Source: Streptomyces erythrochromogenes (lineage in GTDB: Bacteria > Actinomycetota > Actinomycetes > Streptomycetales > Streptomycetaceae). From it: a stretch of 64,000 bases of DNA. The stretch's first letter is position 1. Every line of letters starts with the position of its first letter. A model generated the notes under the pieces. The model was not told the origin of the DNA, ran no database searches, and saw nothing but the letters and a program-made list of their open reading frames with translations. The position numbers and the translations under genes were made by a program. The stretch covers positions 6,979,501-7,043,500 of the forward strand of contig NZ_CP108036.1 in NCBI RefSeq assembly GCF_036170895.1. The letters are read 5' to 3'. Positions 33,415-42,416 of the stretch are shown one piece after another.

Positions 33415-34644
33415 ATGGAAACCACCACCAAGATCCGGCCCCGCGCCCTGGTCCGGGCCTCCGGAGGCCCCCGCTACGCCGTCGCCCTGGTCGTGGACGC
33501 GCTCGGCACCGGCCTGCTGCGGCCCTTCCTGCTGCTCTACGGGGTGATGGTGCTGCGGCTGTCCGCTCCGGCGACCGGCATCGCCATGACGGCCGGCATC
33601 GTCGTCGGCCTGGTGTGCATGCCCGCGGTGGGCCGGTGGCTGGACCGGGGCGCACGCAGCACGGTCGTGGCGGCGTCGATGCTGGTGCGGGCCCTGGGCG
33701 TGGCGCTGCTGCTGGCCACCCCGGCCGGGCACGTCTGGCCGTTCGCGACGGCGGCGCTGTTCCTCGGCATCGGCAACCAGGCCTGGCCGGCCGCCCACGC
33801 GGCCCTGGTCGCCACGGTCGCCCACGGCCGGGAACGCGACACCGCGCTCGCGGCGGGCCGCGCCCTGCGCAACGCGGGACTGGGCGCGGGAGCGCTCCTC
33901 GCCACCGCCTGCCTGGCCGGCGGCGCCACGGCGCTCCAGGCGATGGCGGCCGTCACCGGGATCGCCTACCTCGCCGCGGCGGCCCTGGCGTGGTCGGTCC
34001 ACCTGCACGCGCGTCCCGCCGCCCCGGCCGATGGCGTGGACGAGGGCGCGGCCGAGGCGCCCGCCCCCCGGATGCGCGCGCTGCTGGCCGCCAACGTGGT
34101 CTACGTCTTCTGCCTCAACGTCCCGGAGATCGCGCTCCCCCTGGTGCTGGTGACGCAACTGCACGCCTCCCCGGTGTGGTCGGCGGCCGTCTTCGTGGCC
34201 AACACGGTGCTCGTGGTCACCCTTCAGGTACCGGTCACCGTGTGGATGTCCCGCTTCCCCCGGCGGACCGTCCTGGCCCTCGGCGGCGTGGTGCTCGCCG
34301 CGTCCTACCTCGGGTTCCTCGCGGCCGCCTCGCTGGGGGGCGGCTGGGGCGCCCCGGCCGTCGCCGCGGTGTCCGTGGTCTGCACCATCGGCGAGATCAT
34401 CTATGCCGGCAGTGCCACGGCGCTGGTCACCGCCCTCGCCCCGGCCCACGCCCTCGGCCGCGTCCTCGCCCGCTTCGAGCTCTCCACGGGCTTCGGCCTC
34501 GCGGTCTCCCCGGCGGTCATCACCGTTCTCGCACCCCACGGCCCGGCCGCCCTCTGGGGCAGCCTCGCCGGTGCGACCCTGCTCTCCGCCTCCGCCGTCG
34601 CCACCGAGAAGGACGGAGCCGCAACTTCGCCTCGCATCCGCTAG
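33415..34644 (+). CDS. MFS transporter
   Basis: 409 residues with twelve predicted membrane helices in two six-helix halves split by a cytoplasmic loop near residue 205 (ARPAAPADGVDEGAAEAP). The motif A region between helices 2 and 3 reads GRWLDRGARS, and there is a conserved Arg in helix 4. Such proteins usually export drugs or small metabolites. ATG at 33415 begins METTTKIRPRAL. Divergent from the DUF5937/ArsR regulator; the shared operator suggests induction by a ligand. Substrate unknown. Confidence 0.9.
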   Translation: METTTKIRPRALVRASGGPRYAVALVVDALGTGLLRPFLLLYGVMVLRLSAPATGIAMTAGIVVGLVCMPAVGRWLDRGARSTVVAASMLVRALGVALLLATPAGHVWPFATAALFLGIGNQAWPAAHAALVATVAHGRERDTALAAGRALRNAGLGAGALLATACLAGGATALQAMAAVTGIAYLAAAALAWSVHLHARPAAPADGVDEGAAEAPAPRMRALLAANVVYVFCLNVPEIALPLVLVTQLHASPVWSAAVFVANTVLVVTLQVPVTVWMSRFPRRTVLALGGVVLAASYLGFLAAASLGGGWGAPAVAAVSVVCTIGEIIYAGSATALVTALAPAHALGRVLARFELSTGFGLAVSPAVITVLAPHGPAALWGSLAGATLLSASAVATEKDGAATSPRIR

Positions 34645-34776
34645 GTTGAGCGGGTATTCGTGGTGGCACATGCAGGGAGAGTCCGTCTCATGGCCGCACC
34701 ATGCACGTACCTGTTGTTCGGTTACACGACCACGTAGTCAAGGCCGCATATGCCGGACCGTCTCCGCGTTGTGGGA

Positions 34777-35391
34777 TCAGTGAGGGGGCCGGACCCGCCG
34801 CTCCCAGAGGCCGGCCAGGTGTGCGTGGAGGACGTCGTGCGCATCCTGTGGGGTGAGGTGGCCGATGAGTACGTGCGTGGTCAGGCCGTCCGCAAGGGCG
34901 AGGAGGGTGCGGGCCTCGCGCCGCGGATCGAGGGGCCCGACGGGCTCGGCCTCCTCGCCGACTTCCGCGATGAGGCGGGCGAACGCATCCTGCAGGGCCG
35001 CGTAGTTCGCCTTCAGCGTCCCGGCGAGCGCCGGGCTGACGGCCGCCTGCGCGACGAAGGCGAGCCAGACCCTGGCCTCGGCGCGGTGCTCTTCCGCGAG
35101 GAGTGAGATCTCGGTGGCCGCGTGGCCCAGGGCGGTGCCGGCCGACTGGGCAGGGCTCCGGACGAGGCGGGCCTGAACGCGCTCGCCGATCCGCTCGCCG
35201 ATGTACCCGAGGGCGAAGACGAGCATCTCCTCCTTGGTCCGGAAGCACCGCTGCACGGCGCCCATGGACACCTCCGCGCGGGCGGCGACGTCGCGAAGGG
35301 TCACGCCCTCCAAGCCGCGTTCGTCGGCGAGACGGCAGACGGCCTCGGCGATGAGACGGCGTCGGCCCACGTGATCCACCTGCCTGGGCAT
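34777..35391 (-). CDS. TetR-family transcriptional regulator
   Basis: 204 residues. HTH: GVTLRDVAARAEVSMGAVQRCFRTKEEML, preceded by RRRLIAEAVCRLADERGLE. The C-terminal part is the TetR_C_6 (BetI-type) helical domain. ATG at 35391 begins MPRQVDHVG; the longer frame includes promoter DNA. It is divergent from an amidase and two palindromes lie between, so amidase control is very likely. Confidence 0.9.
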   Translation of the reverse strand: MPRQVDHVGRRRLIAEAVCRLADERGLEGVTLRDVAARAEVSMGAVQRCFRTKEEMLVFALGYIGERIGERVQARLVRSPAQSAGTALGHAATEISLLAEEHRAEARVWLAFVAQAAVSPALAGTLKANYAALQDAFARLIAEVGEEAEPVGPLDPRREARTLLALADGLTTHVLIGHLTPQDAHDVLHAHLAGLWERRVRPPH

Positions 35392-35449
35392 GCCCGGCCG
35401 CCTCCCTGTTCCGCGGTGCTCCGCTGTGCGGCGCACCACTTGCGTTGCG

Positions 35450-35498
35450 CTCGTATCGGTACGAGTGTACGGTTGCGGTTCCGATGCAGGCGCATCGG
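35450..35498. promoter_or_regulatory. Two palindromes in the TetR-amidase promoter
   Basis: CTCGTA TCGG TACGAG (35450-35465) and CCGATGC AGGC GCATCGG (35481-35498) have perfect six- and seven-base arms. They lie 25 bases before the amidase start, where a bound repressor would block transcription or initiation. The sequences of the two sites differ except for the CGG/GTAC core shared at their edges. Confidence 0.65.
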
Positions 35499-35522
35499 TA
35501 CATTGGGGAGGAAGGAAGGGCC

Positions 35523-36938
35523 ATGCAGAACGCCCTGTGGACGATGTCGGCACGCGCCCAGGCGGAGGCCGTGCGCGGCGGAACCGTCTCGGCCGCCGAA
35601 CTGGTCGACAGCCACCTCGACCGGATCGCCGAGGTCAACCCGCGAGTGAACGCCGTCACGCAGCTCCTGGCGGAGCGGGCGCGCGAGGCCGCGGCGCGGA
35701 CGGACCGCCGGCGGGCCGCCGGTGAAGCGCTGGGGCCGCTGGCGGGCGTGCCGTTCACGGTCAAGGAGAGCACCGCCGTCGAAGGCGTGCCGACCACGTT
35801 CGGCGCGGAGCGCTTCCGTGATCTGGTGGCGGCGACCGATGCGCCCCCGGTGGCGCGGCTGCGCGCGGCGGGGGCGGTTCCCATCGGGCACAGCAACGTT
35901 CCCACCCTGATCCTGGCGGGGATGCACACCCGCAGCGAACTGTTCGGCGACACGGTCAACCCTTGGGACGGCAGCCGGACCCCGGGCGGCTCCAGCGGGG
36001 GCGACGCGGTGGCCGTGGCCACGGGCATGGCGGCGCTCGGGCTCGGCAACGACTCCGGGGGATCGGTGCGCGTCCCGGCGCAGTTCTGCGGCGTGGCCGG
36101 GCTGAAACCGTCCACGGGCCGGTTCCCGGCGGACCATCGCTTTCTCGGCCCGGACGACCCGGGCCCGGCGTCCCAGATCCTGGTCACCGACGGCCCGCTG
36201 GCCCGGAGCGTGGGCGACCTGCGGCTGGCCTACGAGGTGCTGGCCGGGACGGATCCGCGGGATCCGCGGGCCGTGCCGGTGCCCGCGTACGGTGCATCGC
36301 TTCCCGGGCCGGTGAAGGTCGCGGTGGTGGCCGACCCCGGCGGGCACGGTGTCCACCCCACGGTTCGCGGGGCCGTCGAGGCCGCGGCCGACGCGCTCCG
36401 CGACGCCGGATACGACGTGCGCGAGGTGCCGGACGTACCGCGGATGGACGAGGCGCTCGAAGCGTACGGCCGGATCACCGTGACCGAGTTCGCCCCGTCC
36501 TGGCCGGTGGTGCGGGGACTGCTCGGCAAGGGCGGGGACCGCTACATCGAGATGGCGATGGAGCGGACCCCGCCGGCGAGCGCCGGCGAGCTCGTCCGGC
36601 TGATGGGCACCTGGATGAACATCCGCCGCTCATGGGCCGAATTCCTCGACGCGTACCCGCTGTTGCTCGGCCCGTCGTTCACCGAGCCGCCGGTCGAGCC
36701 GGGGCTGGAGTCGCGGGACGGGGCGGGCCGGGACCGGGTCGCGTCGGCCATGCGCCTGTGCAGTGTGACCAGCTTCGTGGGTGTGCCCGGTGTGGCCGTG
36801 CCGACCGGCCTGGTCGACGGGCTCCCCTGCGGCGTGCAGATCGTCGGGCGGGCGTTCCGGGAGGACCTGTGCCTGGACGCGGCCCAGGCGGTCGAAAACC
36901 GGCTCGGAGTCCTCACACCCATCGACCCGCGCATGTGA
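35523..36938 (+). CDS. Amidase signature family enzyme
   Basis: 471 residues, full length. Catalytic triad Ser-cis-Ser-Lys: Lys in VPFTVKEST near residue 80, cis-Ser in TPGGSSGG near 159, nucleophile Ser in LGNDSGGSVRVP. Family members hydrolyse amides, including aryl and aliphatic amides, nitrile-pathway amides or peptide amides. ATG at 35523 with GGAGGAAGG at 35507-35515. No partner nitrile hydratase or GatB/GatC is in the window, so it is not the tRNA transamidase. Divergent from a TetR regulator, which suggests an inducible catabolic or detoxification role. Confidence 0.92.
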   Translation: MQNALWTMSARAQAEAVRGGTVSAAELVDSHLDRIAEVNPRVNAVTQLLAERAREAAARTDRRRAAGEALGPLAGVPFTVKESTAVEGVPTTFGAERFRDLVAATDAPPVARLRAAGAVPIGHSNVPTLILAGMHTRSELFGDTVNPWDGSRTPGGSSGGDAVAVATGMAALGLGNDSGGSVRVPAQFCGVAGLKPSTGRFPADHRFLGPDDPGPASQILVTDGPLARSVGDLRLAYEVLAGTDPRDPRAVPVPAYGASLPGPVKVAVVADPGGHGVHPTVRGAVEAAADALRDAGYDVREVPDVPRMDEALEAYGRITVTEFAPSWPVVRGLLGKGGDRYIEMAMERTPPASAGELVRLMGTWMNIRRSWAEFLDAYPLLLGPSFTEPPVEPGLESRDGAGRDRVASAMRLCSVTSFVGVPGVAVPTGLVDGLPCGVQIVGRAFREDLCLDAAQAVENRLGVLTPIDPRM

Positions 36939-36944
36939 GGCGCG

Positions 36945-36985
36945 GGCCCCTGCGCGCCGAACACCGTGATCGGCGTGCGGGGGCC
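36945..36985 (+). terminator. Hairpin terminator after the amidase gene
   Basis: GGCCCCTGCGCGCCGA (36945-36960) and TCGGCGTGCGGGGGCC (36970-36985) form a long stem with about 14 of 16 pairs around a nine-base loop, starting seven bases past the amidase stop. Confidence 0.7.
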
Positions 36986-37290
36986 TCCTGCCGGTGGTCC
37001 CCGAAACGGTGAGAGCCGCTCGACCACCGGGGGTCGGAAGCAGACCGGAGTGACCTGCGTGGCCATGGTGAATCATCCGATAGGTGAAACTGCCATAATG
37101 GCTAGCGCATGCAAGTGAAAGTTCGCAAGATCCTTGCTCGTGCTGCAAGGAGTGTGCATTCCTCTCCCGGGGCGAGGCCCTCCACCGCTACCTGGACTCA
37201 CACGGGCGCCACCCGTGCCGTGAGCGGTTCGGTGCGCCGTGGCAACCCTCCCGGCGGCGCCCCGAAACGCCGCGCGACGACAGTCGTCCC
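36986..37290. other. Intergenic region with an AT-richer patch upstream of moeA-like gene
   Basis: 305 bases without a gene I can support. At 37085-37160 the sequence becomes markedly less GC-rich. CATAAT at 37094-37099 resembles a -10 box, without a good -35. GCAAG occurs at 37111, 37125 and 37145, and GCAAG-ATC-CTTGC (37125-37137) is a small hairpin. A leader RNA or small RNA is possible; I see no match to a known riboswitch. Confidence 0.35.
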
Positions 37291-38523
37291 ATGCCTCCCG
37301 CGACCGCCGCCACCGCCACGCCCACCCTGCCCGTGCCCCTGCCCGTACCGGCCGCACCGCCGCGGCACCGGGAACTGCCCTGGGAGCAGGCCCGGACGCT
37401 CGCCCAGGGGGCGCCGCGGCCGTCGGCCGCCCGTACGGTGCCGCTCGCGGACGCCGTCGGGCTCACGCTGGCAGAGGCCCTGCGCACCCCGCAGCCGCTG
37501 CCGGCCTTCGACACGGCCGCCATGGACGGCTACGCGGTGGCGGGCACCGGCCCCTGGCGGATCCGCGGAGCCGTCCGGGCGGGCACGGTATGGGAGGGCG
37601 CGCTCGGCGCGGGGGAGTGCGTGGAGATCTCCACCGGAGCGCAGGTTCCGGCGGGAACGCGCGCCGTACTGCCGGTGGAAGCGGCCCTGGCCGGCGCCGA
37701 CGGCATGGTCGCCGGACCCGTGCCGCCGCCGGGCCGGCACATCCGGCGGGCGGGTGAGGACGCCCCGGCCGGCACCGGTCTCGTCCCCGCCGGCACCCGG
37801 ATCGGCCCGGCGCTGCTCGGGCTCGCCGCGTCCTGCGGCCACGACACCCTGCCGGTGCGGCCCGCGCCCCGGGTCCGGGTCCTGGTCACCGGTGACGAAC
37901 TGGACCACGCGGGCCCGCCCGGTCCGGGACGGGTGCGCGACGCCCTCGGACCGGCCCTGCCCGCCCTGGTCGCCGCACTGGGCGGCGAGAGCCGCGGGGT
38001 ACGGCACGTCCGCGACCGTCCGGCGGGGTCACTGGCCGCGGCCGTGCACGGCGCGCGGGACACCGAGGTCGTGGCGGTCACCGGCTCCACCTCGGCCGGC
38101 GCCACCGACCAGCTGCGCGGACTGCTCGCCGAGGCCGGGGCCCGGATGGTCGTCGACACGGTCGCCTGCCGCCCCGGCCACCCGATGCTGCTCGCCGAAC
38201 TCCCCTCCGGCCGCTGGGTGGTGGGGCTGCCCGGGAACCCGTACGCGGCCCTGGTCGCCGCCCACACCCTGCTCGGCCCGCTCATCGCCGGCCTCTGCGG
38301 CCGGGCCCTCGACCCGCTGCCGCGCGTACCCGTGACGGGTTCCGTGCGGCCCGCCCCCGGACTGACCCGGCTGGTACCCGTCACCTGGTACGGCACAGGC
38401 GTCCGCATCACCGCGGGCCACGGCTCCGCCTTCCTGCGGGGCGCCGCCGCCGGCGACGCACTCGCCGCCCTCCCCCCGGATTGGACGGAGGGCGGCCCGG
38501 CCCCCCTGCTCAGCGCGGGCTGA
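37291..38523 (+). CDS. moeA: MoeA-like molybdopterin molybdenumtransferase
   Basis: 410 residues. MoeA joins molybdate to molybdopterin, the last step of Moco synthesis. Visible: the N-terminal core with PAFDTAAMDGYAVAG near residue 75, the EISTGAQVPAGTRAVLPVE segment, and the MoCF-like domain starting VRVLVTGDEL with the loop TGSTSAGATDQL, where MoeA normally has GGVSxGxxD. The C-terminus has GLPGNPYAAL. The gene stands alone, without other Moco genes, and has a Thr-rich lead of about 25 residues, so a paralogue of the main moeA is more likely than the housekeeping copy. Convergent overlap of 14 bases with the VOC gene. Confidence 0.82.
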   Translation: MPPATAATATPTLPVPLPVPAAPPRHRELPWEQARTLAQGAPRPSAARTVPLADAVGLTLAEALRTPQPLPAFDTAAMDGYAVAGTGPWRIRGAVRAGTVWEGALGAGECVEISTGAQVPAGTRAVLPVEAALAGADGMVAGPVPPPGRHIRRAGEDAPAGTGLVPAGTRIGPALLGLAASCGHDTLPVRPAPRVRVLVTGDELDHAGPPGPGRVRDALGPALPALVAALGGESRGVRHVRDRPAGSLAAAVHGARDTEVVAVTGSTSAGATDQLRGLLAEAGARMVVDTVACRPGHPMLLAELPSGRWVVGLPGNPYAALVAAHTLLGPLIAGLCGRALDPLPRVPVTGSVRPAPGLTRLVPVTWYGTGVRITAGHGSAFLRGAAAGDALAALPPDWTEGGPAPLLSAG

Positions 38524-39247
38524 GGAGGCAGAACTCGTTGCCCTCCGGGTCGGCCAGGATCGTCCAGGAGATCCCGGACTGGTCGATACCGGGATCGGTG
38601 GCGCCCAAGGCGCGCAGTCGCGCCCCCTCCGCCGCCGGGTCGTCACCGCGGTAGGGGCTGATGTCGAGGTGGACGCGGTTCCACACGGTCTTGGTGTCGG
38701 GGGTGCGGACGAACTCCAGGTAGGGGCCCACGCCTTGGGCGGACCGCATGCTCGCCTGGTCGTCGCCGACCTCGTGGAGCTTCCAGTCCATCGCCTCGTC
38801 CCAGAACCGGGCCATCGCCCGCGGATCGGTGCAATCGACCACCACCGCGGCGATCGGCCCGGTGTCCCGGTAGATCGGACGGGGCTCCAGGACGCAGAAC
38901 TCGTTCCCCTCCGGGTCGGCCATGACCGTCCAGGGGACGTCGCCCTGGCCGACGTCGGCGAGCGTCGCACCCAAGTCCCGCAGACGCGCCACCAGTTCCA
39001 CCTGATGGGCGGCCGAGGTGGTGGCCAGATCGAGGTGCACCCGGTTCTTCACCGTCTTGGGCTCCGGGCGGGCGATGAGGTCGATGCAGACGGCCGAGGG
39101 ATCGGGGTAGGAGAAACCCACGGGCTCGAGGTTCGTCACGCCGGGTCCCTCGCTGTCGACACCCCACCCGAGTGCCTCCGCCCAGAACCGCCCGAGCGCG
39201 GAGTCGTCCTGGGCCTTCATGTTGACCTGCACAAGTCTTGTCGCCAT
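38510..39247 (-). CDS. Two-domain VOC (glyoxalase-like) protein
   Basis: 245 residues made of two glyoxalase/bleomycin-resistance-like halves: residues 1-118 and 125-245. Both show the same closing motif, TVMADPEGNEFCVLEP and TILADPEGNEFCLLSP, which contains the conserved metal-ligand Glu of VOC strands, and the same HLDL/HLDI strand (NRVHLDLA and NRVHLDIS). It is the CFP32-like subgroup of actinobacterial VOC proteins. Substrate not predictable. ATG at 39247 begins MATRLVQVNMKA; its 3' end overlaps the moeA-like gene. Confidence 0.88.
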   Translation of the reverse strand: MATRLVQVNMKAQDDSALGRFWAEALGWGVDSEGPGVTNLEPVGFSYPDPSAVCIDLIARPEPKTVKNRVHLDLATTSAAHQVELVARLRDLGATLADVGQGDVPWTVMADPEGNEFCVLEPRPIYRDTGPIAAVVVDCTDPRAMARFWDEAMDWKLHEVGDDQASMRSAQGVGPYLEFVRTPDTKTVWNRVHLDISPYRGDDPAAEGARLRALGATDPGIDQSGISWTILADPEGNEFCLLSPR

Positions 39248-39261
39248 GTCGCAGATCCTAG

Positions 39262-39432
39262 AGGGGTATTGAAGCCCGCGCCCCGCGGCAACCACCCGCG
39301 GCCCCCTGCGCCGGTCCGGGTACCAGGGACGGTGCGAACGGCGACCGCTGGTGCGCGGTCTTCTGGACCGACGTCGGCGGCAGCTACATCAAGGGCACCC
39401 AGCCGCTGTGCGTGACGTCGGGCGGCGCCTGA
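39262..39432 (+). pseudogene. 3' remnant of an unknown, probably secreted-protein gene
   Basis: In one frame the DNA between the VOC start and galK encodes a protein-like C-terminus, GANGDRWCAVFWTDVGG then SYIKGTQPLCVT, ending at TGA 39430-39432. Two Cys with Trp/Phe/Tyr and GC-rich third positions look like a true coding tail, but the frame has a stop at 39259 and no start codon after it, so only about 50 codons remain. Likely the leftover end of a truncated gene. Family not recognised. Confidence 0.4.
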
Positions 39433-39440
39433 CCCGCCGG

Positions 39441-40624
<1,184 letters not shown>

Positions 40625-40628
<4 letters not shown>

Positions 40629-41659
40629 AGGACCTCCCGCAGCCGCCGCGCCGCCGCCTCGGGCGTCACGTCGTTCATGAAGGCGTCCATGCCGGCTTCG
40701 GTCCCCGCCGTGTACTTGAGCTTGTCGGCGGTCCGCCGGACGGTGAACAGCTCCAGGTGCAGGGCGAGTTCCTCGCCCCCGGTGCGCGGGGCCTGGTGCC
40801 AGGCCGCGATGTAGGGGGTGGGCGCGGCCAGCCCGAAGAGCCGGTCGAAGCGGCGCAGCAGGTCCAGGTACAGGCCGGGGAACTCGGCGCGCTCCGCCTC
40901 GCTGAGCCGGGTCAGATCGGGGACCCTGCGGTGCGGGTGGAGGTGGACCTCGTACGGCCAGCGCGCGGCGTACGGGACGAAGGCCGTCCAGTGCTCCCCG
41001 GCGAGGACCACGCGTTCGGTGGCCGCGCGGGCCTCGGCGAGGATGTCCTCGAAGAGGTTGCGCCCGGTGCGGGCGCGGTGCGCGGACGCGGCGGCGAGGT
41101 GCTTGGCGGTGCGCGGGGTGGTGGTGGAGAAGGCGTAGATCTGGCCGTGCGGGTGGGCCAGCGTCACGCCGATCTCCGCGCCGCGGTTCTCGAAGCAGTA
41201 CACCTGCCGCACGCCGGGGCGGGCGGACAGTTCGGCGGTGCGGTCGGTCCAGGCGTCCAGGACCAGCCGGGCCCGCTCGGGCGTGAGATCGGCGAAGCCG
41301 GCGTCGTGCTCGGGGGTGAAGCACACCACCTCGCAGCGGCCGGCCCCGCCGGCGAGGGACGGGAAGCGGTTCTCGAAGACGGCCACCTCGTAGTCGGCGG
41401 CCGGGATCTCGCTCTGCCGGCCGTCCCGTGAGGGGCAGAGCGGGCAGGCGTCCGCCGGCGGGTGGTAGGTGCGGGACTGCCGGTGGGCGGCGATGGTGAC
41501 CCAGTCGCCGGTGGCAGGGTCCCGGCGGAGCTCCGGGGTGCTCTCGACCCGGTCCAGCGGGCGCGGGTCCTCGGCCCCGCGGTCCCGGCCGGGCTCGCTG
41601 TCGTAGTAGATGAGCTCGCGGCCGTCCGCGAGTTCGGTGACGGTCCTGTGCACGTGCAC
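40625..41659 (-). CDS. galT: Galactose-1-phosphate uridylyltransferase
   Basis: 344 residues. Moves UMP from UDP-glucose to galactose-1-phosphate through a His intermediate. The active-site motif is LAHPHGQIY, with the family DPATGDW, ADACPLCPS (a CxxC zinc pair) and WPYEVHLHPHR. GTG at 41659 is used as start; a second GTG six bases on is possible. It is the first gene of a galT-galK unit. galE, which sits between them in the classical Streptomyces gal operon, is absent here. Confidence 0.94.
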
Positions 41660-41809
41660 GTCCTCGCCTGTCTCGTCAGGGGGTGACGGCCGGGGCCGAC
41701 GCGTCCTCGATCATACGGCTGTTTGCCCTGCTCCCGAAGGGGCAGGCGCCGTACGCGGGCGGAGCGGGCGTCCGACGGGCGGTACCACCGTGGAAGGGAC
41801 GTGACGACG

Positions 41810-42358
41810 ATGAGGGTGGCGTTTCTCGTGGCGCCGGAGGGCGTCGAGCAGGTCGAGCTGGAGAAGCCGTGGCAGGCCGTGAAGGACCAGGGCTGGCAGC
41901 CGCGCCTGGTGTCGACCGAGACCGGGGAGGTCCAGGCGTTCCACCACCTCGACAAGGCGGACACCTTCCCCGTCGACGACGTGGTCGGCGCCGCCGAAGC
42001 GGACGCGTACGACGCCCTGGTGCTGCCGGGTGGCGTCGCCAACCCCGACGCCCTGCGCATGGACGCGCGCGCGGTCGCCTTCGTCCAGGGCTTCTTCCGC
42101 GCCGGCCGGCCGGTGGCGGCGATCTGCCACGCCCCCTGGACGCTCGTCGAGGCCGGCACGGTCGGGGGCAGGACCGTGACGTCCTGGCCCAGCCTCGCGA
42201 CCGACCTGCGCAACGCGGGCGCCACCTGGGTCGACGAGGAGGTACGGGTCTGCCGTGCGGCGCCCGGCACGCTGATCACCAGCCGCAGGCCCGACGACCT
42301 CGACGCCTTCTGCACCACCCTCGTCGACGAGTTCGGTGCCGCCTCGGCCGGACGCTGA
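41810..42358 (+). CDS. DJ-1/PfpI-family protein
   Basis: 182 residues. The nucleophile elbow is AAICHAPWTLVEAG near residue 110, and the conserved Glu is near 15-20 (PEGVEQVELEKPW). Such proteins act as stress-related hydrolases, glyoxalase III or deglycases; peptidase activity is disputed. ATG at 41810 has GGAAGGGA at 41792-41799. GTG at 41801 overlaps the ribosome site and is less likely. Divergent from galT by 150 bases; no obvious metabolic link. Confidence 0.9.
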   Translation: MRVAFLVAPEGVEQVELEKPWQAVKDQGWQPRLVSTETGEVQAFHHLDKADTFPVDDVVGAAEADAYDALVLPGGVANPDALRMDARAVAFVQGFFRAGRPVAAICHAPWTLVEAGTVGGRTVTSWPSLATDLRNAGATWVDEEVRVCRAAPGTLITSRRPDDLDAFCTTLVDEFGAASAGR

Positions 42359-42416
42359 CGGACGGCCGGCGCGCGGAACGGTACGACGGCCGGCGGGGCG
42401 TGACGGGAGGTGGGTC

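Noticed and set aside
34645..34776. Possible tRNA-like sequence between MFS and TetR genes
   Set aside because: No cloverleaf or conserved T-loop could be formed; just the gap between convergent genes.
36986..37290. Molybdenum-cofactor riboswitch upstream of moeA
   Set aside because: I could not find the conserved Moco RNA core or its stems; only simple repeats and a short hairpin are visible.
37109..38335. Plus-strand frame beginning MQVKVRKILARAARS
   Set aside because: After a short peptide-like start it becomes an Arg/Pro shadow of the moeA-like gene, with no ribosome site.
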